In this document: positions 17,503-25,437 of the stretch, one piece after another | Layout: each line of letters opens with the position of its first letter | How positions within the stretch are numbered: the first letter of the stretch is position 1 | Source of the DNA: Sulfuricellaceae bacterium | GTDB taxonomy: Bacteria > Pseudomonadota > Gammaproteobacteria > Burkholderiales > Sulfuricellaceae | DNA: 34,654 nucleotides | Assembly: GCA_030690895.1 (NCBI GenBank) | Contig: JAUYFQ010000007.1 | Coordinates: 1-34,654 of the forward strand | Reading direction: 5' to 3' | Program-made: the position numbers and the translations under genes | Notes under the pieces: generated by a model | Database searches by the model: none | What the model was told of the DNA's origin: nothing | The model's input: the letters and a program-made list of their open reading frames with translations, nothing else

Positions 17503-18231
17503 GTGCCAATTTCCCGTTTCTACTGCCCACAGCGCCTGAGTCCCGGGCAGGCGCTGGATCTTCCGCCCGATGCCGCTCACCATGCCGCCAAAGTCCTGCG
17601 CTGCGAGCCGGGCGCCGGAATTGTGCTGTTCAACGGTGATGGTGGCGAATATGAAGCGGTGATTACCTACGTGGATAAAAACCGGGTGAGTGCAAAAACG
17701 CTGGTTTTCAATTCGCGTGAATGCGAATCGCCGATTGAAGTTCGGCTGGTTCAGGCCATTTCGAGCGGGGAACGGATGGATTTTACCTTGCAGAAAGCGG
17801 TTGAACTGGGGGTGAGCCATATACAGCCTGTCAGCAGCGAGCGCAGTATCGTCAAACTGAGCGGAGAGCGTGCCGAGAAGCGGGTTCAGCATTGGCAGAA
17901 CATTGTGATTTCGGCCTGCGAGCAGTCAGGGCGCAATCGAGTCCCCGGTGTAGCGCCGATTTCGAGTATTCCGAACTGGCTGGGAAACGCGCCACCCGGC
18001 TTACGCCTGCTGCTTTCCCCCGCAGCCGAGTTATCGCTATCTGGACTGGACAAACCGCAGGACGTCGTCACGCTGCTGATCGGGCCAGAGGGCGGTTTGA
18101 GCCCGAACGAAATCGAGATGGCCTTGGGCTGTGGATTTGTTCCAACCAGGCTGGGATCGCGCGTACTACGCACTGAAACTGCCGCACTGGCGGCACTGGC
18201 GGCAATGCAGGCGCTATGGGGGGATTTTTAG
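17503..18231 (+). CDS. rsmE: 16S rRNA (uracil1498-N3)-methyltransferase
   Basis: A 242-residue SPOUT-class enzyme methylating U1498 of 16S rRNA with S-adenosylmethionine. An N-terminal PUA-like region (1 to about 70, including DAAHHAAKVLRCEPG) precedes the knotted domain with QAISSGERMDFTLQKAVELG (about 87-106), SERSIVK, LLIGPEGGLSPNEIE (about 190-204) and LGSRVLRTETAALAAL (about 217-232). The start is GTG at 17503 with AGAGG 7 nt upstream; no ATG fits better. It precedes argA, with a family A palindrome between the two. Confidence 0.94.
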   Translation: MPISRFYCPQRLSPGQALDLPPDAAHHAAKVLRCEPGAGIVLFNGDGGEYEAVITYVDKNRVSAKTLVFNSRECESPIEVRLVQAISSGERMDFTLQKAVELGVSHIQPVSSERSIVKLSGERAEKRVQHWQNIVISACEQSGRNRVPGVAPISSIPNWLGNAPPGLRLLLSPAAELSLSGLDKPQDVVTLLIGPEGGLSPNEIEMALGCGFVPTRLGSRVLRTETAALAALAAMQALWGDF

Positions 18232-18242
18232 TTTTGGGTAAT

Positions 18243-18319
18243 GTAAGCGGTGATGGGTAATGGGTGGCATTGTGTCGGGCGAAGCCCGACGGTTTCCCTC
18301 ATCACCCATCACCGCTTAC
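18243..18319. repeat. Intergenic palindromic repeat, family A (long hairpin)
   Basis: GTAAGCGGTGATGGGT (18243-18258) pairs perfectly over 16 bp with ACCCATCACCGCTTAC (18304-18319). A second perfect stem, GTCGGGC/GCCCGAC (18274-18280/18284-18290), sits at the tip. It fills the rsmE-argA spacer. Confidence 0.88.
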
Positions 18320-18402
18320 CCCTCACTCATCCGACGCTTGCGCCAGACTGCAAAGTACTGAAAAATCCACCTCTTAACCATTTCACTCCAAAGGCTTGCC
18401 CG

Positions 18403-19779
18403 ATGCCCGGCAAATCCCCAAAAATCAGTACGGGTCTATTGAAGCCAGAGACGTTTCCGGACGTTTTCGTTCAGTGGTTTCGTACTGCCACACCCTACAT
18501 TCACAAAGTTCGCGGCAAAACATTCGTTATCGCGTTTGGCGGCGAAGTCATCAGCGAAAACCAGTTCGTCACCCTTGCTCACGACTTGACTCTCCTCAAC
18601 AGTCTGGGTGTCCGTCTGGTGCTGGTACACGGCGCCCGGCCTCAAATCGAGGAGGAGTTGACTGAGCGCGGCGCTTCCATTCAGTACGTCAATGGGTTGC
18701 GCGTCACTGACGACGATGCACTGAAGTGCGTCAAGGAAGCCGCCGGCACGGTGCGGGTGGAAATCGAAGCCATGCTCTCCATGGGCCTGGCCAATTCACC
18801 GATGGCCGGCGCGGACATCCGTGTCGCCAGCGGCAATTTTGTCACCGCCAAGCCCATGGGCGTGCGGGATGGCGTTGATTTGCAGCACACCGGCGAAGTT
18901 CGGAAAATCGATGTAACCGGAATCTATCGCCGCCTGGATCAGGGCGACATGGTGCTGCTTTCACCCTTGGGTTATTCCCCGACAGGAGAAATTTTCAACC
19001 TCTCTCTGGAAGATGTCGCGACGCGTGCCGCCATTGATCTGGACGCAGACAAACTGATTTTTCTGATGAACGCCGAGGGCGTCAAGAACGAGCAGGGCGA
19101 GCTGATGGGAAGCCTGACCGTGCGGGAAGCCGAGGCAGTGCTGAGCCGCGAGGCCGGGCTGCGCAGCAAGGACAATTGGGCGGAGGATATCCGTTATTAC
19201 CTGCCTTGCGCCATTCGCGCCAGCCGGAACGGCGTTTCCAGGGTTCACCTGCTCAGTCGCCACGTTGATGGCGCCCTGTTGCAGGAACTGTTTACCCATG
19301 AAGGCATCGGCTCCATGTTGTGCGAGGCCATGCTGGAGAATCTGCGTCCCGCCTCCATCGATGACGTAGGCGGACTACTGGCGCTGATCGAACCGCTGGA
19401 AGTCGAAGGCACGCTGGTCAGGCGCTCTCGCGAATTGCTGGAAATGGAGATCGACCGGTTTTTTGTGCTGGAATATGATGGAATCATCATTGGTTGCGCC
19501 GCCCTCTACCCCTTCCCTGAAGAGCGGGCCGCAGAGCTTGCCTGTGTGGCGATACAGCGTGAATATCGTGGCTCAGGGCGCGGTGAAGCGCTGCTCGAAT
19601 ACATGCAGACACAAGCCCTTAAAAAAGGGTTCCGGCAGCTATTCGTGCTCACCACGCGCACGGCGCACTGGTTTGTCGAGCGGGGGTTTGTCGAAGCAGG
19701 AATAGAAGCCCTGCCTCAGGCCAAGCAGGGCCTGTACAATTACAAGCGGCGTTCAAAGGTTTTTGTAAAAACGCTGTGA
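18403..19779 (+). CDS. argA: N-acetylglutamate synthase
   Basis: A 458-residue enzyme making N-acetylglutamate from glutamate and acetyl-CoA, the first step of arginine synthesis. Residues about 40-300 are an amino-acid-kinase fold (KTFVIAFGGEVIS, LVLVHGARPQIEEEL, DKLIFLMNAEGV). The C-terminal 140 or so are a GNAT domain with the acetyl-CoA loop REYRGSGRGEALLEYM. E. coli ArgA is 443 residues. The ATG at 18403 has AAAGG 8 nt upstream; the longer open frame back to 18250 would run through the palindrome and shows no family sequence. Feedback inhibition by arginine is typical of the family. Confidence 0.94.
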   Translation: MPGKSPKISTGLLKPETFPDVFVQWFRTATPYIHKVRGKTFVIAFGGEVISENQFVTLAHDLTLLNSLGVRLVLVHGARPQIEEELTERGASIQYVNGLRVTDDDALKCVKEAAGTVRVEIEAMLSMGLANSPMAGADIRVASGNFVTAKPMGVRDGVDLQHTGEVRKIDVTGIYRRLDQGDMVLLSPLGYSPTGEIFNLSLEDVATRAAIDLDADKLIFLMNAEGVKNEQGELMGSLTVREAEAVLSREAGLRSKDNWAEDIRYYLPCAIRASRNGVSRVHLLSRHVDGALLQELFTHEGIGSMLCEAMLENLRPASIDDVGGLLALIEPLEVEGTLVRRSRELLEMEIDRFFVLEYDGIIIGCAALYPFPEERAAELACVAIQREYRGSGRGEALLEYMQTQALKKGFRQLFVLTTRTAHWFVERGFVEAGIEALPQAKQGLYNYKRRSKVFVKTL

Positions 19780-19854
19780 ATCGTGGGCGGGTTTTTTCTT
19801 TCCCTCCGTTTCCAGCTAGAATGTCGTTCTGTGTCTCATCCAATAGAGGATATT

Positions 19855-20691
19855 ATGAAAAAGATTTTCACTTTGTTTCTGGTAACGATTTTCAGTCTTG
19901 GTCTGGTCGTTGGAGAGGCAAGCGCGAAGCGCATGGGCGGCGGAAAGAGTTTTGGCAAGCAACGTGAAAGCGTTTCCCAGTCAGCGCCCAAAGCGCCAGC
20001 CGCTGCGCCGACAGCACCGGCTCCGGCAGGCGGCAACAAATGGCTTGGCCCTTTGGCTGGCTTGGCCGCTGGCGGTCTGCTGGCTTCGTTACTCATGGGC
20101 GGGGGCTTTGATGGCATCAAGATGATGGATATTTTGATGATGCTCGGTATCGGCGCCGCCATATTTTTCATCTTCCGCGCCATGCGCAACCGTAGCCCCG
20201 CTCAACCCATGCCGGCAGCAGCGGGTAATGTGCCTTTCTCGGCTTATCAGTCTGCATCGCCACTGCCTGGAGGTGCGGGGAGCGCAAGTGTGGCTGCCAT
20301 GAGCACAAGCACTCGCCCTGCCTGGTTTGAAGACGAGCCTTTCCTGCGGCAGGCCAAGGCCAATTTTCTGCGCTTGCAGGATGCGAACGACAAGGGTGAC
20401 GTAAACGATATCCGCGAATTCACTACCCCGGAGATGTTTGCCGAAATCGGTCTGCAAATTCAGGAGCGAGGCGGTAAGCCGCAGCATACTGAAGTCGTGA
20501 CGCTCAATGCGGCCATGGCGGATGTGGCTACCGAAAATGATCTGGTTATCGCCAGTGTGCGTTTCAGCGGTCTGATCCGCGAGGAAGCCGGCGCCAGCGC
20601 TGAATCTTTCGACGAAATCTGGCACATCCAGAAATCTGCCAGCCAGGCGAATGCAAGCTGGTTCGTTTCAGGAATTCAGCAAGTCAGCTAA
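19855..20691 (+). CDS. Tim44-like domain protein
   Basis: A 278-residue exported or membrane protein of the Tim44/TimA-like family. A signal peptide is clear (MKKIFTLFLVTIFSLGLVVG, then EASA before a Lys). A low-complexity Ala/Pro stretch follows (about 40-60), then two hydrophobic segments (about 63-82 and 90-105). The C-terminal half (about 150-278; FLRQAKANFLRLQDANDKGD, FTTPEMFAEI, FDEIWHIQK, WFVSGIQQV) is the Tim44-like domain, a cone-shaped ligand-binding fold. Bacterial members have no settled role. AGAGGA precedes the ATG at 19855; the frame extends upstream but only this start gives a signal peptide. It sits 41 bp before the LPS cluster. Confidence 0.87.
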   Translation: MKKIFTLFLVTIFSLGLVVGEASAKRMGGGKSFGKQRESVSQSAPKAPAAAPTAPAPAGGNKWLGPLAGLAAGGLLASLLMGGGFDGIKMMDILMMLGIGAAIFFIFRAMRNRSPAQPMPAAAGNVPFSAYQSASPLPGGAGSASVAAMSTSTRPAWFEDEPFLRQAKANFLRLQDANDKGDVNDIREFTTPEMFAEIGLQIQERGGKPQHTEVVTLNAAMADVATENDLVIASVRFSGLIREEAGASAESFDEIWHIQKSASQANASWFVSGIQQVS

Positions 20692-20697
20692 GTTTTA

Positions 20698-20719
20698 GGC
20701 TCGGGATTTCCCCCGGGCC
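20698..20719. repeat. Hairpin between the Tim44-like gene and the LPS cluster
   Basis: GGCTCGGG (20698-20705) and CCCGGGCC (20712-20719) form an 8-bp stem with one G-U pair. No T-run follows, so it is not a clear terminator; it could modulate transcription into the next gene. Confidence 0.4.
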
Positions 20720-20732
20720 ACCTTCCCCCTAC

Positions 20733-21875
20733 ATGAAAATCGCACTGATCCGCCAGCGCTATACCCCTTTTGGCGGAGCCGAGCGTTTCGTCTCCAACGC
20801 CGTGCAGGCGCTTCGTGCCGAGGGGGCTTCTCTCACTGTAGTGACGAGGCAGTGGGAAAAAGGTAGCGAGGGCGATTCCCTGATTTGTAATCCTTTTTAC
20901 CTCGGCAGCCTGTGGCGTGACTGGAGTTTTGCGCGTTGCGTTTGCGAAGCCCTGAAAAAACAGGCTTTCGATCTGGTGCAATCGCACGAGCGCATTGCCT
21001 GCTGCGATGTATTCCGCGCCGGGGATGGGGTGCATCGGGAGTGGCTGGTTCAGCGCAAACGTGTGCTCGGCCCGCTGGGTAAACTCCGACTCGCGCTTAA
21101 TCCCTACCACCGCTATGTTCTGAGGGCGGAAGGGAAGCTGTTTTCCAATCCACGGCTGAAGGCGGTGATCTGCATCTCCCAGATGGTGATGGATGATATT
21201 CGTCGTCACTATGACGTGCCTGAGGACAAGCTCCACGTTATCTATAACGGGGTCGATTCCGCTGTGTTCCATCCCGCGCTTGCCCAACAACATCGGCAGG
21301 CAACCCGTGCCGCGTTCGGCATTCCGCTGGATGCGCCCCTGTTTCTGTTCGTCGGTTCGGGTTTTGAGCGCAAGGGGCTGAAGGCTACGCTGAGCGCGAT
21401 GGCAAAGTTGCCTGAAGAGGCGCATCTGCTGGTCGTCGGCAAGGACAAGCAGATGAAATCCTTCATTCGCCAGGCGGCAATGTTAGGCATGGCTGAACGT
21501 GTTCATTTCACGGGTGGCCAGAATGATGTCAAACCGTTCTACGGTGCAGCCGATGCTTTTGTCTTTCCCACGCTGTATGAACCCTTTGGCAATGTGTTGC
21601 TGGAGGCGCTTGCCTGTGGTTTGCCTGTCATCACCAGCACCAGAAGTGGTGCGGCAGAGCTCATTCGGGACGGGGAGAACGGTTTTGTCTGTGACCCCCT
21701 CGACCTGCCACAGTTGACCGAGGCGATGGAAAAGCTGCTTTTTGTGCCACTCCGCCAACAGGCTGCGCTGAATGCACGCGCCACCGCCGTGCCATTCAGC
21801 CTGGAAAGAATGAGTTTGGCGCTGCTGTCACTGTATAATGGCCTCCTTTCCAAAACTGCCTCATCAACACAGTGA
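20733..21875 (+). CDS. GT4 glycosyltransferase, LPS core type (WaaG-like)
   Basis: A 380-residue retaining GT-B glycosyltransferase. The N-terminal domain opens with IRQRYTPFGGAERFVSNAV (5-23), resembling WaaG/RfaG glucosyltransferases of LPS core. The C-terminal domain carries LFLFVGSGFERKGLKATLSA (about 204-223), FYGAADAFVFPTLYEPFGNV (about 269-288) and the E-x7-E type nucleotide-sugar motif (YEPFGNVLLEALACGLPV). It would act at the inner face of the cytoplasmic membrane. It overlaps msbA by 4 bp (GTGA), which supports one operon. No clear ribosome site precedes the ATG. The exact sugar and acceptor cannot be told from sequence. Confidence 0.85.
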   Translation: MKIALIRQRYTPFGGAERFVSNAVQALRAEGASLTVVTRQWEKGSEGDSLICNPFYLGSLWRDWSFARCVCEALKKQAFDLVQSHERIACCDVFRAGDGVHREWLVQRKRVLGPLGKLRLALNPYHRYVLRAEGKLFSNPRLKAVICISQMVMDDIRRHYDVPEDKLHVIYNGVDSAVFHPALAQQHRQATRAAFGIPLDAPLFLFVGSGFERKGLKATLSAMAKLPEEAHLLVVGKDKQMKSFIRQAAMLGMAERVHFTGGQNDVKPFYGAADAFVFPTLYEPFGNVLLEALACGLPVITSTRSGAAELIRDGENGFVCDPLDLPQLTEAMEKLLFVPLRQQAALNARATAVPFSLERMSLALLSLYNGLLSKTASSTQ

Positions 21876-23638
21876 CCCCTCCTCCGGAACTCGACGGCAA
21901 ACAGCTTTACCAGCGCCTGTTGCGCTTTGTCCTGCCTTACTGGCGCATTTTCATGGTATCCATCATCAGCATGGCGCTGGTGGCCGCCACTGAACCGGCC
22001 TTCCCCGCGCTGTTGAAACCCTTGCTTGACGGCAGTTTCGTCAAGAAAGACCCGGACATGATCCGCCTCATCCCCTTGCTGATCATCGGTTTGTTTTTAT
22101 TGCGGGGGATTGCCACTTTCAGTAGTTCCTACGCGATCAGTTGGGTTGCCAACAAGGTGGTCATGGATCTGCGCTGCAAGATGTTTGGCAAACTGGTGGC
22201 GCTGCCCACCCATTTTTACGATGACAATTCCTCCGGCGCCTTGATGTCCAAGGTGACGTTTGACGTCAGTCAGGTAACCGGTGCTGCAACCAACGTGATC
22301 ACCATCCTGGTGCGCGACTCGCTCACGATTGTCGGCTTGCTCAGCTGGCTGTTTTACCTGAACTGGCAGCTTACTCTGGTCGCGCTGGTCATCGTACCCG
22401 TCATTGCCTTCGTTATCCGCAGCTTCAGCGGGCGGCTGCGCAGCATGAGCCGGGGCGCGCAACAGGCCATGGGGCACATTACCCATGTGCTGGAAGAAAC
22501 CATCGAGTGCCACAAGGTGGTCAAGATTTTTGGCGGCCAGGAATATGAAGCGCGGCGTTTCAGCGATGCGGCCAACCAGGTGCGCCGCTTCAACGTCAAG
22601 CAGGCCATCGCCGCATCGGCCACGGTGCCGCTGGTGCAATTGCTGGCGGCTTTCGCCCTCGCTACCATCATCTATATCGCCACCATGCAATCCGCTTCAA
22701 ATGAAACTACCGTGGGTGGGTTTGTTTCCTTCATTACCGCCATGCTGATGCTGCTGGCGCCGCTCAAACGCCTCACCGGCGTTAGCGAAAGCCTGCAACG
22801 CGGCCTGGCCGCAGCCGAAAGTGTCTTCCATCTGATCGACGAAGAAGAAGAAACAGACACCGGCAGCGTTTCTCTCCCGCGCGCGCAGGGTGCGCTGGAA
22901 TTCCGAAACCTTGGGTTTAATTATGGCCGCTCCGAACGCATGGCCCTGCAGGATATTTCACTGGCTATCCGTCCCGGTGAAACCATCGCCCTGGTTGGCC
23001 AGTCCGGTAGCGGCAAGACTACTCTGGCCAACCTGATTCCGCGTTTTTACTCGCCGTCCAGCGGCCAAATCTTGCTCGATGGGCATGATATTCAATCCAT
23101 CCGGCTTGCTGATTTACGCTCCAATACAGCACTGGTCAGCCAGGATGTCGTGCTGTTCAACGATAGCGTCGCGGCCAATATCGCCTATGGACGGCAGGTC
23201 GGATCGACCGAGGCTGAAATCGTCGCGGCGGCCGAAGCTGCGCATGCCATGGAATTCATCCGTGAAATGCCGGAAGGCCTGAATACTCAAATCGGCGAAA
23301 ACGGTGTGCGCCTGTCCGGCGGCCAGCGCCAGCGCCTGGCGATTGCGCGGGCAATTTTGAAAAATGCGCCAGTCCTGATTCTCGACGAAGCCACCTCGGC
23401 GCTCGATACCGAATCGGAACGCCACGTTCAGGCAGCGCTGGAGGCATTGATGGAAGGGCGCACCACGATCGTCATTGCGCACCGCCTTTCGACCATCGAA
23501 AAGGCCGATCGCATCGTTGTCCTGCAAAAAGGGGGGATCGCCGAGATCGGCAGTCACCGAGAATTGCTGGCAAAAGACGGCATTTATGCCAATCTTCATC
23601 GTATCCAGTTCAGCCAGGAAAACCTGCTTCAACCATGA
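21872..23638 (+). CDS. msbA: Lipid A export ABC transporter, ATPase/permease
   Basis: A 588-residue half-transporter that flips lipid A-core across the inner membrane using ATP. An N-terminal membrane domain with about six helices (20 to about 310) is followed by the ATPase domain with Walker A GQSGSGKTT (about 375-383), Q-loop ALVSQDVVLF, signature RLSGGQRQRLAIARA, Walker B VLILDEATSAL and H-loop IAHRLS. Length matches E. coli MsbA (582). The start is GTG at 21872, overlapping the previous stop as GTGA, so translation is probably coupled. An ATGA overlap joins it to the next glycosyltransferase. Position inside an LPS core cluster supports the role over a generic exporter. Confidence 0.93.
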   Translation: MTPPPELDGKQLYQRLLRFVLPYWRIFMVSIISMALVAATEPAFPALLKPLLDGSFVKKDPDMIRLIPLLIIGLFLLRGIATFSSSYAISWVANKVVMDLRCKMFGKLVALPTHFYDDNSSGALMSKVTFDVSQVTGAATNVITILVRDSLTIVGLLSWLFYLNWQLTLVALVIVPVIAFVIRSFSGRLRSMSRGAQQAMGHITHVLEETIECHKVVKIFGGQEYEARRFSDAANQVRRFNVKQAIAASATVPLVQLLAAFALATIIYIATMQSASNETTVGGFVSFITAMLMLLAPLKRLTGVSESLQRGLAAAESVFHLIDEEEETDTGSVSLPRAQGALEFRNLGFNYGRSERMALQDISLAIRPGETIALVGQSGSGKTTLANLIPRFYSPSSGQILLDGHDIQSIRLADLRSNTALVSQDVVLFNDSVAANIAYGRQVGSTEAEIVAAAEAAHAMEFIREMPEGLNTQIGENGVRLSGGQRQRLAIARAILKNAPVLILDEATSALDTESERHVQAALEALMEGRTTIVIAHRLSTIEKADRIVVLQKGGIAEIGSHRELLAKDGIYANLHRIQFSQENLLQP

Positions 23639-24741
23639 GTTCAGCCAAATTACACATCGTCCACACCGAGGCATCCCTGGGCTGGGGTGGGCAGGAAATC
23701 CGCATTCTCACCGAGGCGGCCGGGATGATACAGCGCGGCCATCAGGTGACGCTGCTGTGCCCGCCTCAAGCGCGCATCTACAGCGAAGCTCAAAAACGGG
23801 GCATTCCCGCCGTAGCGCTGCCTATCGGGCGGAAAAATCTGCGCGGCGTGCTGGCCATGCGGCGCTGGCTCAAGGCTCACGCGGTGGATGTCATCAACAC
23901 CCACAGCTCAACCGATGCCTGGCTTGCGGCGCTGGCAGAGCGGTCGCTGGCAAAACGGGTGCCTATCGTGCGCACCCGCCACATTTCAGCCCCGATTCCG
24001 CATAACGCCACCACCCGTTGGCTGTACCAGCGCGCCAGTCATCACATCGTCACCACCGGCGAACGTCTGCGCGAACAGTTGATCGGGGTAAACCGCTTTT
24101 CCCCTGACACCATTACTTCGGTGCCCACTGGCGTGGATACCCGGCATTTCGTACCGGGCGACAAAACGGCGGCTCGGCAGCAATTGGGACTACCACTGGA
24201 TGCGCCCATCATCGGTATCGTCGCTACCCTGCGTAGCTGGAAGGGCCATCGTTATTTGGTGGAAGCCTTCGCTGCACTGCCTGATACCTCCACACGATTG
24301 CTGATCGTCGGCGATGGCCCAGTCAAGGCTGCCTTGCTGGCGCAAATCGGGCAACTGGGTTTGACTGAGCGGGTTGTCCTGCCCGGCAACCAGCATGACG
24401 TGCTGCCCTGGCTCCAGGCCATGGATGTTTTTGCGCTTCCCTCCTACGCCAACGAGGGTGTGCCCCAGGCCATCCTGCAGGCCATGTTGTGTGGATTGCC
24501 CATTATCTCCACGCCGGTGGGCAGTATTCTGGAAGCGGTGGAACATGAACTGACAGGGCTGGTCGTGGAGCCGCAAAATGCCATCGCGCTGCGGCTCTCC
24601 ATCGAAAGGCTGCTGGCTGACGAAGCGCTACGGTCAAGCCTGGGAAAGGCTGCCCGGGAACGCGCACTGGCGCGTTTCGGTTTCGAGAACATGGTGGAAC
24701 GCATGGAAGTCATTTTCCGCAACGTGACGGGAAATGGCTGA
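23635..24741 (+). CDS. GT4 glycosyltransferase
   Basis: A 368-residue GT-B glycosyltransferase. The N-terminal domain starts LHIVHTEASLGWGGQEIRIL (6-25). The C-terminal domain has IIGIVATLRSWKGHRYLVEA (about 189-208), LLIVGDGPVKAAL and LPSYANEGVPQAILQAMLCG, which contains the conserved ExxxxxxxxE-like donor motif. It overlaps msbA by ATGA and is followed by 60 bp and then a toxin-antitoxin pair that breaks the overlapping gene chain. Probably adds a sugar to LPS core; donor and acceptor not determined. Confidence 0.88.
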   Translation: MSSAKLHIVHTEASLGWGGQEIRILTEAAGMIQRGHQVTLLCPPQARIYSEAQKRGIPAVALPIGRKNLRGVLAMRRWLKAHAVDVINTHSSTDAWLAALAERSLAKRVPIVRTRHISAPIPHNATTRWLYQRASHHIVTTGERLREQLIGVNRFSPDTITSVPTGVDTRHFVPGDKTAARQQLGLPLDAPIIGIVATLRSWKGHRYLVEAFAALPDTSTRLLIVGDGPVKAALLAQIGQLGLTERVVLPGNQHDVLPWLQAMDVFALPSYANEGVPQAILQAMLCGLPIISTPVGSILEAVEHELTGLVVEPQNAIALRLSIERLLADEALRSSLGKAARERALARFGFENMVERMEVIFRNVTGNG

Positions 24742-24746
24742 TCGAC

Positions 24747-24775
24747 TTGCCAGCCCTCATGAATCGAACTAGACT
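24747..24775 (+). promoter_or_regulatory. Candidate promoter of the toxin-antitoxin pair
   Basis: TTGCCA (24747-24752, 5/6 to consensus) and TAGACT (24770-24775, 4/6) are separated by 17 bp and lie 27 nt before the antitoxin ATG. A strong AGGAGG ribosome site follows at 24791-24796. Such operons are usually autoregulated by the antitoxin; the operator was not mapped. Confidence 0.5.
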
Positions 24776-24801
24776 AGACTTGGTTCAACGAGGAGGCGGC
24801 C

Positions 24802-25038
24802 ATGCTAACCATCAATATCCACGAAGCAAAAACCCATCTTTCCCGCTTGGTAGAAAGCGTCGCGGCCGGAGAGGAAGTGATTATCGCCAAGGCGGGCAAG
24901 CCGGTGGCGCGCCTGGTTGCCTTGGCGAAACCGGCGGGGCGGCGCGAACTTGGCCTTTTGGCGGGGAAAATGGTGATTCCTGACGACTTCGACTCCCCTT
25001 TGTCGGAAGAAATTCTGGCATTGTTCGAGGGTCGCTGA
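24802..25038 (+). CDS. Phd/YefM-family antitoxin
   Basis: A 78-residue antitoxin. The N-terminal DNA-binding half (INIHEAKTHLSRLVESVAAGE, 4-24, then VIIAKAGKPVARLVALA) is typical of Phd/YefM proteins. The C-terminal tail (LLAGKMVIPDDFDSPLSEEILALFEG) is the toxin-wrapping part seen in PIN-toxin partners. It would neutralise the downstream PIN toxin and repress its own promoter. AGGAGG lies 5 nt before the ATG. Stop and toxin start overlap as TGATG, giving tight coupling. Confidence 0.92.
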   Translation: MLTINIHEAKTHLSRLVESVAAGEEVIIAKAGKPVARLVALAKPAGRRELGLLAGKMVIPDDFDSPLSEEILALFEGR

Positions 25039-25424
25039 TGCGCATCCTGCTTGACACCCACATTCTGCTTTGGGCGCTGGTTGAGCCAGAAAAACTGCCA
25101 GCAAAAGCGCGCATATTGCTCGAAGACAGCACCAACGAGGTGTTGTTCAGTGCAGCAAGTATCTGGGAAATCACCATTAAGGCTCAGGCGGAGCGCGTGG
25201 ACTTTTCTATTTTCCCTGAAGAAATAGCGACAGCCGCCGAGAAAACAGGTTTCGCGGAATTGCGTGTCAGCGCAAAACACGCAGCAGCCGTACATTCCCT
25301 GCCGCTCCACCACCGCGACCCGTTCGACCGCATCCTGGTCGCACAAGCGATCACCGAGCCGACACGTCTGCTGACTGTGGACTCGGCTCTCGGAAGATAC
25401 TCCGAATTAGTTGAAATGCTCTGA
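25038..25424 (+). CDS. PIN-domain toxin (VapC-like ribonuclease)
   Basis: A 128-residue type II toxin with the PIN nuclease fold. Acidic metal-binding residues are visible: Asp in LLDTHILLW (4-12), Glu in IWEITIKA (about 43-50), Asp in HHRDPFDRILVAQA (about 91-104) and Asp in LLTVDSAL (about 112-119). The family cuts tRNA or rRNA at specific sites; the target here is unknown. All catalytic residues appear present, so it is probably active. It stands 13 bp upstream of a heptosyltransferase, inside the LPS cluster. Confidence 0.92.
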   Translation: MRILLDTHILLWALVEPEKLPAKARILLEDSTNEVLFSAASIWEITIKAQAERVDFSIFPEEIATAAEKTGFAELRVSAKHAAAVHSLPLHHRDPFDRILVAQAITEPTRLLTVDSALGRYSELVEML

Positions 25425-25437
25425 AGCGGAACAGGAA

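Noticed and set aside
18250-18402. N-terminal extension of ArgA
   Set aside because: It translates the family A palindrome; the ATG at 18403 has a ribosome site and gives normal length.
19708-19731. Hairpin near the 3' end of argA as a terminator
   Set aside because: GCCCTGC/GCAGGGC forms a 7-bp stem inside the coding region but no T-run follows it.
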